A stretch of DNA of 22,028 nucleotides from Dehalococcoidia bacterium (lineage in GTDB: Bacteria; Chloroflexota; Dehalococcoidia; Dehalococcoidales; RBG-16-60-22). The translations under genes were made by a program, and so were the position numbers. The DNA is taken from NCBI GenBank assembly GCA_030615655.1, contig JAUWYU010000009.1, positions 1 through 22,028 of the forward strand, written 5' to 3'. How positions within the stretch are numbered: the stretch's first letter is position 1; each line of letters starts with the position of its first letter. The notes beneath the pieces are model-generated. The model did no database searches. It was not told the DNA's origin and worked only from the letters and a program-made list of their open reading frames with translations. Positions 1-5,968 of the stretch are shown piece by piece.

Positions 1-378
1 TATGAGCAGTAACTCGCCGATGCCCCGGCGCTGGTATTCCTGGCGCACGGCGATGTTGGTAATGTGGGCTTCTTCGGCCAGGACCCAGATGCCGGAAAAA
101 CCGACGATGTATTGTTTTTCGACCCTGGATGAATCTTTGTCGGGAGAATGGACGCGTTTAAGCCACGGCTTAAGCCAGGATATGAGCCCTTTCTGTGGTT
201 TTACCTCGGGGACTTCAACGGTCCTTGTATCGTCACAAACGACGACGTAGCGGGCCAGGTAGTTTTGCAGCTCCTGGCGGTAGTTGGCCGGAGGCCACTG
301 GGTGGGGAAGGCTTCGCGGTCGATTTCAGTGACCTGCTTGAGGTCATCCTTGCCCATCGGGCGTATGGAATAAATCAA
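1..378 (-). CDS. rimI: Ribosomal-protein-alanine N-acetyltransferase RimI-like (GNAT), 3' end cut by window
   Basis: Minus-strand frame open from the window edge; 126 residues are visible and the C-terminus is missing. The product should acetylate the N-terminal amine of a protein, classically ribosomal protein S18, using acetyl-CoA. Visible signatures are the RimI-type stretch EEAHITNIAV followed by the acetyl-CoA pyrophosphate loop RRGIGELLL. The N-terminal GNAT part reads PMGKDDLKQVTEIDREAFP. I chose a TTG start at 378 because GGAGA lies 7 nt upstream; the frame stays open further upstream but has no better-placed start. A hydrophilic and partly amphipathic insert of roughly 35 residues (from CDDTRTVEV to SRVEKQ, including SWLKPWLKRV) separates the two beta-strand regions, which is longer than in typical RimI. 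The family is clear; the exact substrate is inferred. Confidence 0.8.
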   Translation of the reverse strand, partial: MIYSIRPMGKDDLKQVTEIDREAFPTQWPPANYRQELQNYLARYVVVCDDTRTVEVPEVKPQKGLISWLKPWLKRVHSPDKDSSRVEKQYIVGFSGIWVLAEEAHITNIAVRQEYQRRGIGELLLI

Positions 379-430
379 GACTCCTTCTCCAGAAAGTGAC
401 TCATTAAGGGTAAATCCCGTTTGTTCTGCA

Positions 431-439
431 ATTTTAGCA
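431..439 (-). promoter_or_regulatory. Candidate extended -10 promoter of rimI
   Basis: On the minus strand TGCTAAAAT forms an extended -10 element (TGn plus TAAAAT) about 52 nt upstream of the proposed TTG start of rimI. No good -35 hexamer is visible at 16-18 nt, so this is a weak call. Confidence 0.3.
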
Positions 440-568
440 CATTTCAGGCTGGGATGGCATACTGTGTGTATGCCCCCCCGCCCCGCCTCTTAGATATCTT
501 TTCCCACCCAAACCGCCCAGTATCATCTGTGGCTTATCCCGCAAGTTTCCCCACCCCCAAAAAGCCAC

Positions 569-596
569 AAAAAAGGGGAAGCACCAGCGCTTCCCC
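569..596 (-). terminator. Rho-independent terminator for the PIN-domain operon
   Basis: Read on the minus strand, an 8-bp GC-rich stem (GGGGAAGC with GCTTCCCC, arms 589-596 and 575-582) with a 6-nt loop is followed at once by six T residues (569-574). It lies about 140 bp past the PIN stop codon and just before the rimI promoter, so it would insulate rimI from the upstream operon. Confidence 0.8.
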
Positions 597-671
597 TGAC
601 TTTCAGTCGTTCTTGACTTCTTTTTTTATTTACCATTTCCCATATATAAAACAATTATCCCATCTAAAAGA

Positions 672-702
672 AGCATGAGCAGGTTACTTACCTGCCCATG
701 CT
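672..702 (-). terminator. Long hairpin after the PIN gene, possible first terminator
   Basis: A stem of 13 positions with a single A-C mismatch (arms 672-684 and 690-702) closes a 5-nt loop, 34 bp after the PIN stop codon. On the minus strand it is followed by CTTCTTTTAG, a poor U-tract. It may act as a leaky terminator or a 3'-end stabilising structure ahead of the stronger terminator at 569-596. Confidence 0.5.
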
Positions 703-735
703 AACTAATATTCTACATAAGGATGTTACTTATCT

Positions 736-1125
736 TCAGTACGTTTCTACGTTGCTATAAAACTTACTAACATCCTTTTTATTTCGGGTTACTACCTTAT
801 CTCCTCTCTCCTCCGCTGTGGCAGCAATTATAGCGTCACCTGTCAATATCATGCGCTGGTTTCTATTGTATTTCATTAAAGACTGCCCTGCTTTTTTTGC
901 TGCATTATTACTTAGTCCTGCATCTTGGAGAAAGTGCTTTGTCAAGGCTTCAAATTCAATCTCTTCCTGCCTTCCTAAACGAGGCGATTGCCATAACTCA
1001 ACTACACTTATTGGACTATAGGACACGCTGTTGGGATTATCTATTGCTGCTCTTATCAGAATGGAAGCAGCACTATCTCCATTCCAATAATCTATGAATA
1101 CACACGTGTCGTATAAATCACTCAT
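736..1125 (-). CDS. PIN-domain ribonuclease, VapC-like toxin candidate
   Basis: The 129-aa protein matches a compact PIN nuclease in length and acidic-residue pattern: D6 in YDTCVFID, E43 in ISVVELW, D97 in TGDAIIAATA, and a C-terminal VVTRNKKD with N115 and D118. PIN enzymes use these acids to bind Mg or Mn and cleave RNA, and most VapC toxins cut tRNA or rRNA. It is the last gene of an AT-rich three-gene operon. Its ATG lies 5 bp after the stop of the 157-aa gene, with AAGG just upstream overlapping that stop. The fold is clear. The role as a toxin is inferred, because the preceding gene does not resemble a known VapB antitoxin. Confidence 0.8.
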   Translation of the reverse strand: MSDLYDTCVFIDYWNGDSAASILIRAAIDNPNSVSYSPISVVELWQSPRLGRQEEIEFEALTKHFLQDAGLSNNAAKKAGQSLMKYNRNQRMILTGDAIIAATAEERGDKVVTRNKKDVSKFYSNVETY

Positions 1126-1130
1126 ATACC

Positions 1131-1604
1131 TTACAAAGCCTTCTCAACCCTTTTCATTAGTGCATGACCTAATACTTCACGCGTTTCTCTTACATATGCC
1201 TTACCAGCAGGCAAATCTGGCCTTCTTCCAGCTGCAAGAAGCACTATTTCCCTAGCCTCTTCCCTTGTTAGTGATATTGGGGAACCAATTGGCTCTTCTA
1301 ATAATTTCCTTAATTTATCACTTTCCCAGATGTTAGCCTCTTTTTCATGTTTAATCCTATATCCTTCTGCCATTCTATTAGCCAATCTCCCGGATGCGGA
1401 TTCAATTGGCATCTGGTATAAATCATCTATATTAGAATCCATTTCCTCGTAAAAAATCGCTGGAATATCTTCTCCGCTCTCAATTTCACTTATTGACCTT
1501 TCTTCTTCTAATATCTGCTGACTTTCCTTACAGTTCAATGTTGAATTATAATCAACTTCTCCCTTGTCAATTCTAGTTGGTCGTATCATCGTTCCCGTCG
1601 TCAT
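1131..1604 (-). CDS. Hypothetical protein (157 aa), middle gene of PIN operon, possible antitoxin
   Basis: I do not recognise this family. The N-terminal half is acidic (EEERSISEIESGED) and low in hydrophobics, suggesting disorder. The C-terminal half looks helical, with KLRKLLEEP, LTREEAREIVLLAAG and a basic end (HALMKRVEKAL). No signal peptide or membrane segment is visible. Its ATG overlaps the stop of the preceding gene by one base (TAATG), so the two are probably translationally coupled, and the PIN gene starts 5 bp after its stop. The position directly before a PIN nuclease makes an antitoxin or adaptor role reasonable, but nothing in the sequence proves it. Confidence 0.7.
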   Translation of the reverse strand: MTTGTMIRPTRIDKGEVDYNSTLNCKESQQILEEERSISEIESGEDIPAIFYEEMDSNIDDLYQMPIESASGRLANRMAEGYRIKHEKEANIWESDKLRKLLEEPIGSPISLTREEAREIVLLAAGRRPDLPAGKAYVRETREVLGHALMKRVEKAL

Positions 1605-2281
1605 TATTTTAAACCTACCATTTTAGCGATTTCTAAAGAAATTCTTTCACCTTCTTCCAACGCTTCGTCAATAAACTTATTTAGGAATTCCAAAGAGAAC
1701 TTCTTTGTTACCGTATCTCCCGCATCAATATCTGTGTATAAAAAAATTGGCATAGCCTCATTTATTCCATAACTAAGATATTGTTCTTTAATTTGAGCTA
1801 TCTCCATAGGGCCAAAAGTTACCGAACTTTTCTTACCGCTACTTTTATAATAATCGAATGATAATCCGATATCGCCAGCATTCTTTACTAATGTTGAATC
1901 TCTAAATATGCTTTCTTTACACATTTTCAGTAATTCCTGAAAACTGCCCTTATACTCATTAATCCAAGTTGACCTTACTCCATATCTTGTAACCTGTGGC
2001 ATCCCCAATTTTGAATCTACTAATCCAACGAATTTCATAATCGTGTCTTTACATGACTTTTTGTCTTTAGGTTGCTCTATGTCAATCACGCTACGTGTTG
2101 ACTCAACTACCATTATAGTTTTATTTTTATCATCTTTGATGCGTATTCCTGTACCAATGGGCATTTTGATTTTATCTTTAAGCGTTTTCGAGCTTAAATC
2201 AATAAACAGTTCTTCGATAGGCTTGTATATTTTCGCACCTTCAAGATATCTTACTTCGTTAGTTACTTTGACTAGCTTCAT
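1604..2281 (-). CDS. Hypothetical protein (225 aa), first gene of PIN operon, possibly TIGR04255-like
   Basis: A soluble-looking 225-aa protein with no signal peptide or obvious enzyme motif. Its layout resembles the TIGR04255 family of uncharacterised, often island-borne proteins: an N-terminal EVRYLEG-like strand, a central QVTRYGVRSTWINE segment, and a C-terminal FLYTDIDAGDT strand followed by a long helix ending ISLEIAKMVG. This assignment is from memory of the pattern and is weak. Base composition is AT-rich compared with neighbouring genes: bases 2101-2160 hold 19 G+C of 60, while 3481-3540 hold 39 of 60. The start ATG at 2281 has only a poor ribosome binding site. It heads the operon and overlaps the next gene by one base. 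Confidence 0.7.
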   Translation of the reverse strand: MKLVKVTNEVRYLEGAKIYKPIEELFIDLSSKTLKDKIKMPIGTGIRIKDDKNKTIMVVESTRSVIDIEQPKDKKSCKDTIMKFVGLVDSKLGMPQVTRYGVRSTWINEYKGSFQELLKMCKESIFRDSTLVKNAGDIGLSFDYYKSSGKKSSVTFGPMEIAQIKEQYLSYGINEAMPIFLYTDIDAGDTVTKKFSLEFLNKFIDEALEEGERISLEIAKMVGLK

Positions 2282-2326
2282 TTGTTAATACTACTTTACA
2301 TTATTTCTAACTTTATTACGTATAAG

Positions 2327-2353
2327 ATTATCGCATTTTTTGTATCATGTCAA
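2327..2353 (-). promoter_or_regulatory. Promoter of the PIN-domain operon
   Basis: On the minus strand a perfect -35 TTGACA (2353-2348) precedes GATAAT (2332-2327) at 15 bp; TAATCT at 17 bp is an alternative -10. The site lies about 45 bp upstream of the first gene's ATG at 2281 and is the only good promoter-like match in this gap facing the operon. Confidence 0.5.
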
Positions 2354-2417
2354 TATTATATTTAAAGCAGCCCCTATATATAACAATTCTTCACAACCTA
2401 TTTTACCATAAAATGAA

Positions 2418-2447
2418 AACCCATCAGTTAAATACTTCTGACGGGTT
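2418..2447. repeat. Imperfect inverted repeat
   Basis: Arms AACCC-A-TCAG and CTGA-C-GGGTT pair at nine of ten positions around a 10-nt loop. Read on the minus strand it is followed by TTTTCATTTT, like a weak terminator, but no minus-strand gene lies upstream of it. It may be the relic terminator of a lost gene or a regulator site. Confidence 0.4.
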
Positions 2448-2580
2448 CAGTGGCGTTGCTTTTACCCAAATGTTTGCTAATACTTTTTCTAAGGAACTTC
2501 TCCCCACTTCCGACACCTCATTTACCTATCTTTTCACCCTCTCAATCGTTATACTATATGCACAGGGTAACGCCATATTT

Positions 2581-2622
2581 GACGGCCGGATGTAAGCATC
2601 ATTCCAGCATAGTCCGGCTGTC
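2581..2622 (+). promoter_or_regulatory. 5'-UTR hairpin abutting the sigma-factor ribosome binding site
   Basis: GACGGCCGGA (2581-2590) pairs with TCCGGCTGTC (2613-2622) over 10 bp, with one G-U pair and a 22-nt loop. The ribosome binding site AGGGAG begins at 2623, the very next base, and the GTG start is at 2636. This placement suggests control of translation start or a protein-binding inverted repeat. Confidence 0.55.
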
Positions 2623-2635
2623 AGGGAGTTGTCAC

Positions 2636-3175
2636 GTGCAGGATGAGGAAAGCCTTATCCGGAGAGCGCAGCAGCGCGACCCGATGGCTTTAACTCAATT
2701 ATATGAGGAGAACTTCGATAAGATTTATCGTTATATAGTTCTCAAAATAGGAGACAGAACCGAGGCGGAGGATATGACTCAGCAGGTCTTTCTTAATGCC
2801 CTCAAGTCTATCTCTTCTTACAGGTGGAAGGGTATGCCGTTCTCCTCCTGGCTGTATCGTATTGCTCACAACCAGGTAGTTGATTATTATAGGAAAAAGT
2901 CAAAACGCGCTACCGTACCCCTTGACGAGTCAATTAAAGCCGGTGACGACGACCCGCAGCGGACGGCCGAACGGGTGGTGGAAATTGAAGAGTTGGCGCT
3001 GGCGACGAAAAAGCTGACCGGTGCCCAGCAGGAAGTCATTTCCCTCCGTTTCGCCGCAGAGCTGTCCGTCGCCGAGGTCGCTAAAGCCATGGGCAAGAGC
3101 GTGGGGGCGGTTAAGGCATTGCAGCACAGCGCCATAGCAGCGTTGCGCCGGGTCATGGCCGTAGGGACAGGATGA
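2636..3175 (+). CDS. RNA polymerase sigma factor, ECF (sigma-70 family)
   Basis: A 179-aa alternative sigma factor that would direct core RNA polymerase to a small regulon. Region 2 runs from about residue 16 to 85 (LYEENFDKIYRYI, then EAEDMTQQVFLNAL and the promoter-melting part FSSWLYRIAHNQVVDYYR). Region 4 is at about 120-175, with the helix-turn-helix LSVAEVAKAMGKSVGAVKAL. No region 1.1 or 3 is present, as in ECF sigmas. I start it at GTG 2636, with AGGGAG 7 nt upstream; an upstream in-frame extension to 2450 lacks homology. The stop overlaps the ATG of the next gene (ATGA), so it is coupled to a membrane protein that is probably its regulator. Confidence 0.9.
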   Translation: MQDEESLIRRAQQRDPMALTQLYEENFDKIYRYIVLKIGDRTEAEDMTQQVFLNALKSISSYRWKGMPFSSWLYRIAHNQVVDYYRKKSKRATVPLDESIKAGDDDPQRTAERVVEIEELALATKKLTGAQQEVISLRFAAELSVAEVAKAMGKSVGAVKALQHSAIAALRRVMAVGTG

Positions 3176-4056
3176 TGAAGAAGGTAAGGGAATTTGACAA
3201 TATTCTGGACGAATGTCTCGAGCGGGTAATTAAGGGAGAAACCGTCGAGGTCTGTCTCGCAGATTATCCCGATTACGCCGCCGAGCTTGAGCCGCTGCTG
3301 CGCACGGCGCTGGATACCAGAGAGGCGGCGGCCATCGAACCGCGTCCCGAATTCAGGGATAAAGCCAGATACCAGTTCCAGGCGGCACTCCGGGAGATGG
3401 AGCCGGAGAAAAGTCGCGGTTTCTTTAGCTGGCAGCCGCGGTGGGTAACCGTGGTGGCTATCGTTGTTGTCCTGCTGCTGGCTGGTAGCGGCACCGTGGT
3501 GGCGGCGAGCAACAGCCTCCCTGGCGAATTCTTATACCCGGTGAAAATGGCAACAGAAGCAGTGCAGCTGGTGTTTACGCCGTCGGCTCTGGGCAAGGCT
3601 GAGCTGTATGCCAGGCTGGCGGACAAGAGGATTGACGAGATAATCAGGATGGCCGAAAAGGGCAAGGTGAAGCAGGTGGAGCGGGCTACCGAGCGACTCA
3701 ACTCTCACCTGATAGCCATGGCAGCTCTGGACATACCTGGCGGCGAAGAGCTGTTGGAGGCTGAAATAGCCACATTTGAGGCGGCTCCAGCTCCGGCACC
3801 CGTGGAAGAAGCCCCGCTGGCTGCCGTAGAAGAAGAGTCGGTTATTGCTGCGCCGAGGGCAGCCGGCCCGCCTGAAGACGTTGGGCCTAATGAGAGGGCG
3901 AGACTGAGGGGGCTGCTGTCCCGCCACGCCGTGGAAAACTGGAATGCTCTGCTGGCGGCATGGGAGGCAGCGCCGGAATCGCTCAGGGCTGCCTTGGAAC
4001 AGGCGCTTGAGGTGGCTGCTGCCGGCTATGAGCAGGCCCTCAGGAATTTAGAATAG
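3172..4056 (+). CDS. DUF5667-domain single-span membrane protein, probable anti-sigma factor
   Basis: The 294-aa protein has a cytoplasmic N-terminal part of about 90 residues (FDNILDECLERV, then LADYPDYAAELEPLLRTAL), one transmembrane helix at about 92-111, and an outer part. The outer part begins with the DUF5667 signature (LPGEFLYPVKMATEAVQL, then KAELYARLADKRIDEI). It then has an Ala/Pro/Glu-rich linker at about 203-240 and a helical end. Chloroflexota often carry such proteins beside ECF sigmas. The ATGA overlap with the sigma gene suggests a membrane-anchored partner that holds or signals to it. No zinc anti-sigma HxxxCxxC motif is present, so direct sigma binding is inferred from context only. 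A terminator follows. Confidence 0.85.
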   Translation: MMKKVREFDNILDECLERVIKGETVEVCLADYPDYAAELEPLLRTALDTREAAAIEPRPEFRDKARYQFQAALREMEPEKSRGFFSWQPRWVTVVAIVVVLLLAGSGTVVAASNSLPGEFLYPVKMATEAVQLVFTPSALGKAELYARLADKRIDEIIRMAEKGKVKQVERATERLNSHLIAMAALDIPGGEELLEAEIATFEAAPAPAPVEEAPLAAVEEESVIAAPRAAGPPEDVGPNERARLRGLLSRHAVENWNALLAAWEAAPESLRAALEQALEVAAAGYEQALRNLE

Positions 4057-4084
4057 GCAATGAATCTATTCTCCCGGGAATATT

Positions 4085-4115
4085 AAAGTCGCTGCTAACC
4101 AGGTGGCGACTTTTT
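4085..4115 (+). terminator. Rho-independent terminator after the sigma/DUF5667 operon
   Basis: AAAGTCGC (4085-4092) pairs with GCGACTTT (4106-4113), and a run of five T starts at 4111. It lies 28 bp after the DUF5667 gene stop and separates this operon from the SIMPL gene. Confidence 0.8.
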
Positions 4116-4151
4116 CGTTATATATAGTAGAAAAACTTAAAAGGGAGGTCA

Positions 4152-4931
4152 ATGATGAAGAAAATCTGGTTGGTAGTGATAGGTGTGGCATTGATACTGG
4201 CGGTGGTTGGCGTGGCTGGCTGCGATTCGGAGGGTGGCATTACTTTCAGCGGTGAAACATCCGCACTCAGACTTCAGCTGGACACGCAACAGCAGGGGAT
4301 ATGGGTCAGCGGCACCGGCAAGGTTTATGCCGTTCTCGATGTGGCTATCTTGAGGCTGGGCATTGAAGCCCAGGAGGCAACTGTAACCAAAGCTCTAGCC
4401 GAGGCGGCTGAAGCCATGGATGAAGTCGTGGAAGCCTTGAAGAGTGAAGGCGTTGACGAAAAGGATATTCAGACCCAGTCTTTCAGTATCCATAAAGTAA
4501 CCAGGTGGGATAATGTTGAAGAGCAGGAAATTGTCATTGGCTACCGGGTGACCAATATGGTTACAGCCAGGATAAGAGACGTCGCCGAGGTGGGTGACGT
4601 TATCGATGCTGTGGCCGCCGCCGGTGGCGACCTGACTCGTATTGATAGCATCAGCTTCACCGTGGATGACCCCTCGGATTATTACGAGGAAGCAAGGGAA
4701 GAAGCCGTGGCTGATGCCGAAGCCAAGGCCAGACAGCTGGCTGAGGTTGCCGGAGTAAAGCTGGGTAAGCCGACCTACATCTCTGAAAGTTCTTACATGC
4801 CGGGTCCTGTCTATCGTGGGGACGTGTTGGAGGCGGTCGTGAGTGGAGCGCCGGCGGTGGAGACTCCCATCAGCCCCGGAGAGATGGAAATAACCCTGAA
4901 CGTCCAGTTAGCCTATGCCATAGAAGACTGA
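4152..4931 (+). CDS. SIMPL-domain (DUF541) lipoprotein
   Basis: A 259-aa exported lipoprotein. The N-terminus is a charged MMKK, a hydrophobic stretch and a lipobox VAGC with the acylated Cys24. The rest is one SIMPL/DUF541 domain: GTGKVYAVLDVAILRLG at the start, then the helix KALAEAAEAMDEVVEALKSE, VDEKDIQTQSFSI, GYRVTNMVTARI, and the C-terminal helix REEAVADAEAKARQLAEVAG. SIMPL proteins are periplasmic or surface proteins of poorly known function, some linked to oxidative stress or signalling. GGGAGG is 3 nt from the first ATG and 6 nt from a second ATG at 4155, so translation may begin one codon later. It may belong to the sigma factor's regulon, but a terminator separates them. Confidence 0.87.
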   Translation: MMKKIWLVVIGVALILAVVGVAGCDSEGGITFSGETSALRLQLDTQQQGIWVSGTGKVYAVLDVAILRLGIEAQEATVTKALAEAAEAMDEVVEALKSEGVDEKDIQTQSFSIHKVTRWDNVEEQEIVIGYRVTNMVTARIRDVAEVGDVIDAVAAAGGDLTRIDSISFTVDDPSDYYEEAREEAVADAEAKARQLAEVAGVKLGKPTYISESSYMPGPVYRGDVLEAVVSGAPAVETPISPGEMEITLNVQLAYAIED

Positions 4932-4975
4932 TGTTCGGGAACCGCACGGGGCAGCAAGATAAAAACCCCGGCCTG

Positions 4976-5004
4976 TTGACTGGGTTCTCTTGCAGTGTCA
5001 TAAT
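4976..5004 (+). promoter_or_regulatory. Sigma-70 promoter of the chagasin-like gene
   Basis: TTGACT (4976-4981), a 17-bp spacer and CATAAT (4999-5004): five of six consensus bases in each hexamer, 32 bp upstream of the ATG at 5036. AAGGAGG at 5021-5027 is a strong ribosome binding site. Confidence 0.7.
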
Positions 5005-5035
5005 ACGTTAGGAAGAATATAAGGAGGAATAAGCC

Positions 5036-5461
5036 ATGAAATCGAAGCTAATTATAGTAGGTCTGGTGGTTGTTGTAACGCTGTCCCTGCTCGCCTGTGG
5101 GTCGCCTTCCGAAGTGTCTGTAGACGTCTCTATTGATGAGTTCATGGATCTAAATCATGTCAGTCAACAGACTGAGGTTAAAGCCGGTGGTACGTTGACG
5201 GTAACCCTGGGCTCCAACCCGACGACCGGTTTCAGGTGGGATGAAGAAGCGCTGATAGATGACCCTGCAGTGGTCGAGCAGACAGGCCACGAGTATGTTG
5301 CGCCCGCTGCTAGCGATATAGTTGGGGGTGCGGGAACGGAGATATTTGTCTTTAAGGCGCTTGAAGCCGGCACGGCTACCGTATACTTGGAATATAGCCG
5401 GGACTGGGAAGACGACGAGGAGGCTGAATGGACATATTCCCTGACGGTTACCGTCAAGTAA
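5036..5461 (+). CDS. Chagasin-like (inhibitor family I42) lipoprotein protease inhibitor
   Basis: This 141-aa protein has a lipoprotein signal (hydrophobic segment ending LSLLAC, Cys21) followed by an immunoglobulin-like I42 inhibitor domain. The three binding loops of chagasin can be placed: NPTTGF at 61-66, GGAG at 97-100, and YSRDW at 120-124, where family members usually have an RPW-type loop. Chagasin-type proteins block papain-family cysteine proteases by inserting these loops into the active-site cleft. As a surface lipoprotein it would protect the cell from outside proteases or control its own exported ones. It has its own promoter and a terminator directly after it. The target protease cannot be read from this window. 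Confidence 0.85.
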   Translation: MKSKLIIVGLVVVVTLSLLACGSPSEVSVDVSIDEFMDLNHVSQQTEVKAGGTLTVTLGSNPTTGFRWDEEALIDDPAVVEQTGHEYVAPAASDIVGGAGTEIFVFKALEAGTATVYLEYSRDWEDDEEAEWTYSLTVTVK

Positions 5462-5495
5462 TTAATAACCTGAAAATTCTGAAAGAGCCGTACTC

Positions 5496-5525
5496 GGGGA
5501 GCCTCAATCCGGGGCTCCCCTTCAT
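5496..5525 (+). terminator. Rho-independent terminator after the chagasin-like gene
   Basis: GGGGAGCC (5496-5503) pairs with GGCTCCCC (5513-5520) around a 9-nt loop and is followed by TTCATTTT. It ends against the stop codon of the convergent nuclease gene at 5522, so both genes finish within a few bases of the structure. Confidence 0.75.
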
Positions 5526-5968
5526 TTTGCCCACATTCCCCGCCCCGCCTGCCTGGCTTCCTCCTCCAGGTTCTCCAGCATGTCCTGGTACTTGGTGTCG
5601 GGCGGGTAGGCTTTAGCTTCCGCCAGGCCGAGTCTTACGAGTTCGGCATTAACCATTGTGTCATCCACGTAAACGTAGCGGAGCAGGCGGCCGTATTTAT
5701 CGGTTTCCGTTGCGTCTCGCTCCAGTCGGACCTCTTTGCCTTCCACCAGATTGCGGTTGGCCTGCCAGGCCTCCATGCCGTAGGCTTCCGCTACCGGATG
5801 GACCTCCGGCGTATCGATGCCGATATACCTGACCCGGTGGCCGGTGTCGATGATAATGGTATCGCCGTCGATAACCCGGGTTACGGTGGCTGTCTCCGGC
5901 GCCGGATTGCAGGCGCACAGCGGTATGATGAAGATAATAATGGCTAAAAGCAGGATTTTACTGTTCAT
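5522..5968 (-). CDS. Thermonuclease-family (SNase-like) lipoprotein nuclease
   Basis: The 148-aa protein begins with a lipoprotein signal (IIFIIPLCAC, Cys20), followed by a complete staphylococcal-nuclease OB-fold. The catalytic set is present: R47 in HRVRYIGIDTPE (SNase Arg35), D36 and D52 for calcium, E55 (Glu43), and R94 in DKYGR (Arg87). The DGDT and GIDTPE motifs and the C-terminal ARQAGRGMW are typical. It should cut DNA and RNA outside the membrane, with Ca2+, for nutrient recovery or defence. Its ATG overlaps the stop of queH (ATGA), so it is translated from the same mRNA. This pairing is functionally puzzling. Confidence 0.9.
   Translation of the reverse strand: MNSKILLLAIIIFIIPLCACNPAPETATVTRVIDGDTIIIDTGHRVRYIGIDTPEVHPVAEAYGMEAWQANRNLVEGKEVRLERDATETDKYGRLLRYVYVDDTMVNAELVRLGLAEAKAYPPDTKYQDMLENLEEEARQAGRGMWAK

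Larger units (their letters stand above)
379..735. other. Intergenic region between rimI and the PIN-domain gene
   Basis: This 357-bp gap holds no convincing gene. Short frames in it lack codon character and ribosome binding sites. It contains two hairpins downstream of the PIN gene (672-702 and 569-596), a C-rich patch near 472-480 and the probable rimI promoter near 431-439. Confidence 0.6.
2282..2635. other. Divergent intergenic region between PIN operon and sigma factor
   Basis: This 354-bp AT-rich gap separates divergent units. It holds the PIN-operon promoter (2327-2353), an imperfect inverted repeat (2418-2447), a possible -10 TATACT at 2550-2555 for the sigma-factor gene, and a strong hairpin (2581-2622) touching the sigma-factor ribosome binding site. 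A frame running 2450-2635 upstream of and in phase with the sigma factor has no family features and is treated as non-coding. Confidence 0.55.

Noticed and set aside
2418..2450. tRNA-like GGGTTC element in the inverted repeat
   Set aside because: No acceptor or anticodon stems could be built around it.
2450..2635. N-terminal extension of the sigma factor from an upstream ATG
   Set aside because: The extension has no sigma homology, crosses the hairpin and ribosome binding site, and GTG 2636 is well placed.
5428..5616. 62-aa frame overlapping the chagasin-like gene end
   Set aside because: It runs through the terminator hairpin and into the antisense of the nuclease gene, and is proline-rich by composition only.
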